From Candidatus Bipolaricaulota bacterium (lineage in GTDB: Bacteria > Bipolaricaulota > Bipolaricaulia > Bipolaricaulales > Bipolaricaulaceae), in assembly GCA_014360985.1 (NCBI GenBank), contig JACIWK010000006.1:33905-97904 (forward strand): a stretch of DNA of 64,000 nt, read 5' to 3'. The translations under genes were made by a program, and so were the position numbers. The notes beneath the pieces are model-generated. The model made no database searches. It was not told the origin of the DNA and was given only the letters and a program-made list of their open reading frames with translations. Each line of letters opens with the position of its first letter. Within the stretch, counting starts at the first letter, position 1. Below, one piece after another: positions 57,705 to 64,000 of this stretch.

Positions 57705-58123
57705 CCCCACGGGTCGGGCTCAGGATAGAGCCCGAGCAGACCGGTCACGTCGCGCCGGCGGGCCAGACGCACGCCGGGGAGCCGAAGGAAAACGACCTCC
57801 GCCGTGTTGTGGACGGTCGCCGAGAGGAGGTGGCCCCCGATCGCCTCGCCGCCCTTCCGCCCGGCGACAACGTGGGCGTGGAGGACGGGCTTCCCCTCCT
57901 CGTCGCCGAGGTTCCCCTGAAGGGAGAGGAGCTCCACCGGCTCCCCGATCTTCTCCTCCACGTACCTCTCCCCGTCCCAGTACCCGAGGACGAGGTCGCG
58001 GACCATCCCGATCCCGGCCACAACACCTGCCGGCACGAACTCCGCCCGCAGCAGGGACTCCGGCAGCTTCTCCCCATCCTGACAGCGCACGACCACAACC
58101 GAACCCGCATCGGCCTTGAGCAT
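57701..58123 (-). CDS. PPC-domain (DUF296) DNA-binding-like protein
   Basis: A 140-residue single-domain protein; ATG at 58123 follows [44 protein letters not shown] and the histidine-rich signature [20 protein letters not shown] followed by [11 protein letters not shown] are those of PPC/DUF296 proteins, which form trimers. Plant homologues are fused to AT-hooks and bind DNA; the role of the free bacterial domain is unknown. Confidence 0.9.
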   Translation of the reverse strand: MLKADAGSVVVVRCQDGEKLPESLLRAEFVPAGVVAGIGMVRDLVLGYWDGERYVEEKIGEPVELLSLQGNLGDEEGKPVLHAHVVAGRKGGEAIGGHLLSATVHNTAEVVFLRLPGVRLARRRDVTGLLGLYPEPDPWG

Positions 58124-58168
58124 CGTCTCCTCCTTGGCAGGAACGGCTCCTGCCCCTATCCTTCGGCC

Positions 58169-58825
58169 GTGACACCCCAGAAGCGGCTCGCGCTCGTGGC
58201 AAAGCACCTCCGGGACCACTTCGGACCCGTGGGGGCAGGCCGGGCCGAGCCACCGCTCGATCTCCTTGTGCGGACCATTCTTTCCCAGCACACCGCGGAC
58301 CGCAACCGCGACCAGGCCTACGCCACCCTCCGGGACCGGTTCCCAACGTGGGAGGAGGTCCTTGCGGCCCCCGAGAGTGAGCTCGCCCGGGCGATCCAGG
58401 GGGCAGGGCTACAGCGCCAGCGGGCGAAACGCCTGAAGGAAGTTCTGGAGCGGCTCTACCGCGAGCGAGGGACCCTCTCGCTCGACTTCCTCTCCGAGCT
58501 CCCCGACGGGGAGGCCGCGCGGTGGCTCCTGTCCCTCCCTGGGGTGGGGAAGAAGACCGCGTACATCGTCCTCCTCTTTGGATTCGGCCGGCCGTTCTTC
58601 CCCGTGGACACCCACGTCGCCCGGGTAAGCCGGCGTCTGGGCCTCGCCTCCGACCAAGGGGATCCCCACGCCCTCCTCGCCCCGCTCGTTCCCCATGGCA
58701 AGGAGCGCGAGCTCCACCTCCACTTGATCCGCCTCGGGCGGGAGATCTGCCGACCCCAGAAGCCCCGCTGTGCGGCCTGCCCCCTGCTCGATCTGTGCCC
58801 CCACGGGCGAAAGGAGACCCGATGA
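58169..58825 (+). CDS. nth: Endonuclease III-like DNA glycosylase
   Basis: A 218-residue HhH-GPD glycosylase for oxidised pyrimidines. LSQHTADRNRDQAYATL, helix-hairpin-helix LPGVGKKTAYIVL with the catalytic Lys, PVDTHVARVSRRLGLA with the catalytic Asp, and the iron-sulfur loop CRPQKPRCAACPLLDLC (C-x6-C-x2-C-x5-C). GTG at 58169; no clear ribosome site. It overlaps the following HD gene by ATGA. Confidence 0.92.
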   Translation: MTPQKRLALVAKHLRDHFGPVGAGRAEPPLDLLVRTILSQHTADRNRDQAYATLRDRFPTWEEVLAAPESELARAIQGAGLQRQRAKRLKEVLERLYRERGTLSLDFLSELPDGEAARWLLSLPGVGKKTAYIVLLFGFGRPFFPVDTHVARVSRRLGLASDQGDPHALLAPLVPHGKERELHLHLIRLGREICRPQKPRCAACPLLDLCPHGRKETR

Positions 58826-59367
58826 CGCGAGAACAAGCGCTGAAGCTCGTCCAGGAAAAGGTGAAGACGAAGAACCTGGTGAAGCACATGCTCGCCGTGG
58901 AGGCGGGGATGCGGGCGCTGGCCCCTCGGTTTGGGGGCGACCCCGCGCGGTGGGCCCTCGCCGGGCTCGTCCACGACCTCGACTACGAGGAGACGAAGGA
59001 CCGACCGGATCTCCACGGCCACCGGACGGTCGAGCTCCTCCGTGGCTCGGGATTCGCAGACGAGGAGATCCTCCAAGCGATCCTCGCCCACGCCGGGCAC
59101 AGGGAGCCGCAACGGCCGATGGAGATCGCCCTGACCGCGGCCGACCCCCTCACCGGGCTCGTCGTCGCCGCGGCCCTCGTCCACCCCGAGCGACTGGCAG
59201 GGCTCACCCCCCACAACGTCCTCAACCGCTACCGGGAGAAGGGGTTCGCCCGCTCGGCGTCCCGCGAGGGGATCGCCTCCTGCCGTCGCCTCGGGCTTGA
59301 ACTCGACGAGTTCGTGACCACCGTCCTCACCGCGATGCAGGGGATCCAGGGCGAGCTCGGACTGTGA
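58822..59367 (+). CDS. HD-domain protein
   Basis: A 181-residue helical HD phosphohydrolase-like protein. NLVKHMLAVEAGMRALAPRF, WALAGLVHDLDYEETKDRPD (HD pair), HGHRTVELLRG and AILAHAGHREPQRPMEIALT give the H...HD...D pattern, ending TAADPLTGLVVAAALVHPE. ATG at 58822 follows AAGGAGA and overlaps the nth stop. Probably hydrolyses a nucleotide phosphate; substrate unknown. Confidence 0.88.
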   Translation: MTREQALKLVQEKVKTKNLVKHMLAVEAGMRALAPRFGGDPARWALAGLVHDLDYEETKDRPDLHGHRTVELLRGSGFADEEILQAILAHAGHREPQRPMEIALTAADPLTGLVVAAALVHPERLAGLTPHNVLNRYREKGFARSASREGIASCRRLGLELDEFVTTVLTAMQGIQGELGL

Positions 59368-59376
59368 GCCACCCCG

Positions 59377-60024
59377 TCAGCCGCAGCTGACCGCCCTCAC
59401 CTCGGACAAGGCGAGGAGCTCCTCGGCGAGCCGCGCAGTGCACGCCTCGCCGGAGGTGCGGGTGTAGAAGGTGAGGGAGGTCTCGCCCTCCCCACGATCG
59501 AGTCGCACCTCGACCCCAAGGACGCGGTGCCGGGCTGAGGCAAATTGCGCGCGGCACCTCGCTTCCAACCGCGCGGCCTCCGTCCCCGCTCCGTGAACCA
59601 CCACGGTGTGGTAGGTGTGGGCGGGTATCAGGCGCCCGACACGGTTCAGCAGGAACAGGACGAGCACCGCCAGCACGCCGGCCCCGGCAGCGAGGACGTA
59701 CAGGCCTTGCCCGACCACAGCTCCCAACGCGGCAACGAGCCAGACGCAAGCGGCGGTCGTCACCCCCCGCACGATGTCCCGCGTCCGGATGATCGCCCCT
59801 GCCCCGAGGAACCCCACCCCGGTGACGATCCCCGCCAGGGCCCGCCCCGGGCCGTCCGCCTGACCAAGTTCCCCGGCGAGGATCATCACCAGCGCCGCCC
59901 CGACGCAGACGAGGATGTGTGTCCGCAGCCCGGCCGCCCGGCCGCGCAGCTCCCGCTCGAACCCGATCGCGCCCCCGAGCAGGGCCGCGACGACGATGCG
60001 CACCAAGGCGTCGACAGTGCCCAT
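59377..60024 (-). CDS. MgtC-family membrane protein
   Basis: A 215-residue protein with about four or five N-terminal helices bearing the MgtC signatures GGAIGFERELRGRAAGLRTH and GIVTGVGFLGAGAIIR, then a C-terminal soluble domain of about 85 residues (VVVHGAGTEAARLEARCRAQ). ATG at 60024 follows GGGGG, 8 bp after the kbl stop, so it may be co-transcribed. MgtC proteins modulate F-ATPase or magnesium homeostasis in pathogens; general function is unclear. Confidence 0.9.
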   Translation of the reverse strand: MGTVDALVRIVVAALLGGAIGFERELRGRAAGLRTHILVCVGAALVMILAGELGQADGPGRALAGIVTGVGFLGAGAIIRTRDIVRGVTTAACVWLVAALGAVVGQGLYVLAAGAGVLAVLVLFLLNRVGRLIPAHTYHTVVVHGAGTEAARLEARCRAQFASARHRVLGVEVRLDRGEGETSLTFYTRTSGEACTARLAEELLALSEVRAVSCG

Positions 60025-60032
60025 CGCGCCCC

Positions 60033-61208
<1,176 letters not shown>

Positions 61209-61225
61209 CTCTCCTCCTCGCGGCC

Positions 61226-61254
61226 AGCTTACCGGGCCCTCCTCGTCCGTTCAA
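61226..61254 (-). promoter_or_regulatory. Sigma-70-like promoter of kbl
   Basis: Minus strand TTGAAC (61249-61254), 17-nt spacer, TAAGCT (61226-61231), in the 98-bp space divergent from tdh. Confidence 0.45.
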
Positions 61255-61306
61255 ACGGCGGCGGGTAGAATCTCCATCAGATCGGACCACATCACGGGAG
61301 GGATCG

Positions 61307-62287
61307 ATGCGCATTCTCGTCACAGGGGCCACGGGGCAGATCGGATCGGAGCTCACCCTCGAGCTGCGCAAGCGCTACGGGGGCGACCAAGTCGTCGCTG
61401 CGGGGCACCGCAAGCCGGCCTCGGAGGCCCTTGCCTCCTCGGGCCCGTTCGTGTCGCTCGACGTGGCGAACCGCGACGCACTGGCGCAGGTGATCCGCGA
61501 GCACCGGATCGAGGCCGTGTACCACCTCGCCGCGGTTCTGTCGGCGACGGGGGAGCAGAACCCGCAGCGGGCGTGGGAGGTGAACGTAAGCGGGCTCTAC
61601 AACCTCCTTGAGCTCGCACGGGAAGCGGGAATCGCCCAGATCTTCCACCCCAGTTCGATCGCCGTGTTCGGGCCGCGGACCCCCCGCGACCGGACGCCCC
61701 AGGACACCGTCCTCTCCCCGACGACGATGTATGGGGTGACGAAGGTCACGGGCGAGCTCCTCGCCGACTACTACGCCCAGCGCTACGGCCTGGACATCCG
61801 CGGGCTGCGCTACCCCGGGATCATCTCGAGCGAGACCCCGCCCGGGGGCGGAACGACGGACTACGCCGTGGAGATGTTCTACTACGCCGTCGAGGGCACG
61901 CCCTACACGTGCTTCGTTCGTGAGGACACGATGCTCCCGATGATGTACATGCCGGACTGCCTGCGGTCGGCGATCGAGCTCATGGAGGCACCGTGTGCAA
62001 GGCTTCGCTACCGAACTTACAACATCACCGCGCTGAGCTTCACCGCCGGCGAGCTCGCCGAGGAGATCCGGAAGCACGTCCCCGGGTTCCGAATCGAGTA
62101 CAGACCGGACTTCCGCCAAGCGATCGCCGACACCTGGCCCCGCTCGATCGACGACAGTGCGGCGCGGGAAGATTGGGGATGGAACCCCCGTTACGGGCTT
62201 GCGGAGATGGTGAGGGAGATGCTTGAGGCCCTTGCCCGCCGGAAGGCCGCGGGGTGCCTCTACCCAGTGGCCGCGGAGTCGAGGTAG
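61307..62287 (+). CDS. L-threonine 3-dehydrogenase, SDR (epimerase-like) type
   Basis: A 326-residue extended SDR. MRILVTGATGQIGSELTLEL is the NAD-binding Rossmann loop; VYHLAAVLSATGEQNP and TTMYGVTKVTGELLADYY (YxxxK catalytic pair) and GLRYPGIISSETPPGGGTTD are typical of the SDR threonine dehydrogenases of archaea and some bacteria. It oxidises threonine to 2-amino-3-ketobutyrate, the Kbl substrate. ATG follows GGGAGGG. It converges on ridA with a 28-bp overlap. Confidence 0.93.
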   Translation: MRILVTGATGQIGSELTLELRKRYGGDQVVAAGHRKPASEALASSGPFVSLDVANRDALAQVIREHRIEAVYHLAAVLSATGEQNPQRAWEVNVSGLYNLLELAREAGIAQIFHPSSIAVFGPRTPRDRTPQDTVLSPTTMYGVTKVTGELLADYYAQRYGLDIRGLRYPGIISSETPPGGGTTDYAVEMFYYAVEGTPYTCFVREDTMLPMMYMPDCLRSAIELMEAPCARLRYRTYNITALSFTAGELAEEIRKHVPGFRIEYRPDFRQAIADTWPRSIDDSAAREDWGWNPRYGLAEMVREMLEALARRKAAGCLYPVAAESR

Positions 62288-62652
62288 GCGATCGCCTCGA
62301 TCTCGATCCGGGCATCCTTGGGAAGGCGGCGGACCTCGACGCACAACCGTGCCGGCGGGTCCTGGTTGACAAACGCGGCGTAGACGGAGTTCACCGCCCC
62401 GAAGTCGTTCATGTCGGTGAGGTAGATCGTGACCTTGACCAGGTTCTGCATCGTCCCGCCCGCCGTTTGGACGATGCGCGCGATGTTCTCCAGGCACAGC
62501 CGAGCCTGGTCCTCAATCGAACCCGAAAGGAGCTCGCCCGACGGGAGCGCGGGAAGCTGGCCGGAGATGAACAGAAACGGTCCCGCCTGCACGGCAGGCG
62601 AGTAGGGGCCGTAGACCGGAGTTCCCGGCGGGACGACCGCCCGCCGGGTCAT
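62260..62652 (-). CDS. ridA: RidA family reactive intermediate deaminase
   Basis: A 130-residue RidA/YjgF protein. GPYSPAVQAGPFLFISGQLP, VKVTIYLTDMNDFGAVNSVY and PPARLCVEVRRLPKDARIEI, with the substrate-binding arginine, are the family blocks. RidA hydrolyses 2-aminoacrylate and related imines released by PLP enzymes such as threonine or serine dehydratases. ATG at 62652 overlaps the rplQ stop, so it is the last gene of the ribosomal operon. Confidence 0.95.
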   Translation of the reverse strand: MTRRAVVPPGTPVYGPYSPAVQAGPFLFISGQLPALPSGELLSGSIEDQARLCLENIARIVQTAGGTMQNLVKVTIYLTDMNDFGAVNSVYAAFVNQDPPARLCVEVRRLPKDARIEIEAIAYLDSAATG

Positions 62653-63002
62653 CACACCCAGGTGAGGCGGGCCGTCTCCGCCCCATCCCCCCGGCGGGGG
62701 CCCAGCTTGAGGATGCGGGTGTATCCGCCCTCGCGGTCGCGATACTGGGGCCCAAGCTCCGTGAACAGCTTCGCCGTGGCGTCCTTGCTCTGGAGGATCG
62801 CGAACGCCCGGCGCTGCGAAGCCTGGTCCCCCTTGCGCGCCCACGTCACGAGCCGCTCCACGAGCGCCTGGGTCGCCTTGGCGCGGGCAGGGGTCGTGTC
62901 CACCTTGCCGTGCAGGATGAGATCCTTGGCCTGGCCGGCGAGCACCGCCCGCCGGCGGTCGCTCGTCATGCTGAGCTTGGGCACTTGGCAGCGGTGACGC
63001 AT
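62652..63002 (-). CDS. rplQ: Ribosomal protein L17
   Basis: A 116-residue L17. MRHRCQVPKLSMTSDRRRAV, LILHGKVDTTPARAKATQAL, RRAFAILQSKDATAKLFTEL and DREGGYTRILKLGPRRGDGA cover the whole family. ATG overlaps the rpoA stop (ATGA). Confidence 0.98.
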   Translation of the reverse strand: MRHRCQVPKLSMTSDRRRAVLAGQAKDLILHGKVDTTPARAKATQALVERLVTWARKGDQASQRRAFAILQSKDATAKLFTELGPQYRDREGGYTRILKLGPRRGDGAETARLTWV

Positions 63003-63937
63003 CAGTCCTCCTTCTCCGAACGCAGGGCGTACCCGAGCTCGGCGAGGCGCTCCTCCAGCCGGGCGAGGGTCTTCTCCCCGAACCCATGGATGTCGGACAC
63101 CTCTTCGCGGGTCTTGGCGAGGAGATCGTGAAGCGTAATGACCCCCTCCTCGCGGAGGAGGTTACAGGCGCGGACCTCGAACCCCAGCTCGACGAGCGGC
63201 TGGAGCATCTCCTCCGAGGCCTCGGGCGCCGCCTCGCCTTCCCCAGGTTCGCCGTGGGCCCCGTCGAGCACGGCCAGGTGCTCGCGCAACACCTTGACCG
63301 CCTGCCCCACCGCCTCCGGTGGGGTGAGCGTCCCGTTCGTCCACACGTCGAGCAGCAGCCGTTCGTAGCCGGAGCGTCCCCCGACCCGGGTCGCCTCCAC
63401 CGTGAAATTGACGCGCTCGATGGGCGAGAAATCCGCGTCCACTGGGATGAGGGACACGGGCGCGTCCTCCCGCTTGTTCTCCTCAGCGGAGCGGAACCCC
63501 CGTCCCACCTCGACCTCCATCTCCACCTCGAGCTTCCCCTTCTTCTCCAGGGTGGCGATCACGTGGTCCGGGTTGGCGATCTCCACCCCGGTCGGCGTCT
63601 CGATAGCTCGTGCCGTGACCTCGCCGGGGCCGGTCGCGCTCAGGTACAGGCGGTGCAAGGCCTCGTCCTGGCTCCGAATGGCAAGCCCCTTCAGATTGAG
63701 GATGATGTGCAGCACGTCCTCCCGCACACCCTCAATCGTGTCGTACTCGTGAAACCGCCCCGGGAACAGCACCCGCACCACGGCCGCCCCCGGGATCGCC
63801 GACAACAGGACCCGCCGCAGGGCGTTGCCCAACGTCGTCGCGTAGCCCCGCTCCAGCGGGGCCACGATCAGCCGTCCGTAGCGGGGATCGACGGGCTCCA
63901 CCCATGTTGCCGTTTCCGGATAGACGAAGGAAGCCAT
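63002..63937 (-). CDS. rpoA: DNA-directed RNA polymerase subunit alpha
   Basis: A 311-residue alpha subunit. N-terminal assembly domain with RYGRLIVAPLERGYATTLGN and ALRRVLLSAIPGAAVV; C-terminal domain about residues 245-305 with VRACNLLREEGVITLHDLLA and DIHGFGEKTLARLEERLAEL, which contacts UP elements and activators. ATG at 63937, 2 bp after the rpsD stop. Confidence 0.98.
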   Translation of the reverse strand: MASFVYPETATWVEPVDPRYGRLIVAPLERGYATTLGNALRRVLLSAIPGAAVVRVLFPGRFHEYDTIEGVREDVLHIILNLKGLAIRSQDEALHRLYLSATGPGEVTARAIETPTGVEIANPDHVIATLEKKGKLEVEMEVEVGRGFRSAEENKREDAPVSLIPVDADFSPIERVNFTVEATRVGGRSGYERLLLDVWTNGTLTPPEAVGQAVKVLREHLAVLDGAHGEPGEGEAAPEASEEMLQPLVELGFEVRACNLLREEGVITLHDLLAKTREEVSDIHGFGEKTLARLEERLAELGYALRSEKED

Positions 63938-63939
63938 CT

Positions 63940-64000
63940 CTACCTCGAATAGAACTCCACGATCAGGTTCATCTTGATCGACTGCTCCAGCTCGTCCACG
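63940..64000 (-). CDS. rpsD: Ribosomal protein S4, C-terminal end (partial)
   Basis: Only the last 19 codons are present: DELEQSIKMNLIVEFYSR then TAG. NxxLIVEFYSR is the invariant S4 C-terminus, and rpsD-rpoA-rplQ is the standard order. The rest lies beyond the right edge. Confidence 0.92.
   Translation of the reverse strand, partial: VDELEQSIKMNLIVEFYSR

Overview
The window is 64 kb of a GC-rich bacterial chromosome, densely packed, with many ATGA, TGATG or TTGA gene overlaps and frequent GTG/TTG starts. Nothing in it names the species. Several things point to a deep-branching anaerobe or microaerophile with two membranes: a long Alu-type SRP RNA of about 273 nt, [NiFe]-hydrogenase maturation genes hypCDE, a flavodiiron protein operon, many secreted beta-rich proteins, and cyclic-di-GMP signalling. 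A candidate phylum such as Bipolaricaulota (Acetothermia/OP1) would fit, but that is inference; ribosomal protein and rpoA phylogeny would settle it.

Layout. 1-6.3 kb (minus): branched-chain amino-acid type ABC transporter genes (livH-like permease cut by the edge, binding protein), glycogen synthase, a secreted beta-helix protein and serS. 6.4-12.3 kb (plus): an RNase Z-like hydrolase, a class III aminotransferase, a probably frameshifted lipoprotein, and a short division cluster rsmH-ftsL-PBP. 12.2-14.6 kb: YycJ-like hydrolase, SPFH/band-7 protein, tpiA. 14.6-16.7 kb: a DUF5615/DUF433 toxin-antitoxin pair whose antitoxin is cut short beside two wrecked transposases (IS256-like and IS481-like).

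16.7-25.6 kb is the most unusual part. Three class I cyclic-di-GMP (GEMM-I) riboswitches lie within 1.8 kb, each directly in front of a different gene: a secreted subtilisin-like protease, a 107-residue protein that joins a ribbon-helix-helix DNA-binding domain to a complete MshEN c-di-GMP-binding motif, and a 1581-residue secreted repeat protein. Two of the riboswitches have near-consensus sigma-70 promoters; one also has an overlapping intrinsic terminator. Two more secreted proteins sharing an Ig/cadherin-like module converge on the giant gene. A soluble GAF/PAS/GGDEF diguanylate cyclase at 31.2-35.5 kb could supply the ligand.

25.7-29.0 kb (minus): an Rrf2-type regulator leads an operon with a DUF438/hemerythrin/PAS protein, an AhpD-like protein and a flavodiiron protein, probably for oxygen or NO stress. 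29.0-31.2 kb: SRP RNA, tRNA-Ser, a PiT phosphate transporter, tRNA-Arg. 35.6-38.3 kb: hypE, hypD, hypC. 38.3-45.4 kb: PspC/LiaF-like membrane proteins, a decayed transporter, a two-gene amine/amino-acid dehydrogenase-like flavoprotein pair, a WD40 pseudogene, an acyltransferase and a NifU-type scaffold.

45.6-57 kb: tldD and a thiamine-binding protein; cdsA, uppS, valS and ndk (minus); metK, endonuclease Q, a CaiB-type CoA transferase and a class V aminotransferase (plus). 57.0-57.7 kb: six tRNA genes on the minus strand. 57.7-64 kb: a PPC/DUF296 protein, nth, an HD-domain protein, mgtC, the threonine-degradation pair kbl and tdh (divergent), ridA, and the end of a ribosomal operon (rplQ, rpoA, rpsD cut by the right edge). 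No rRNA, CRISPR array or replication origin was seen.
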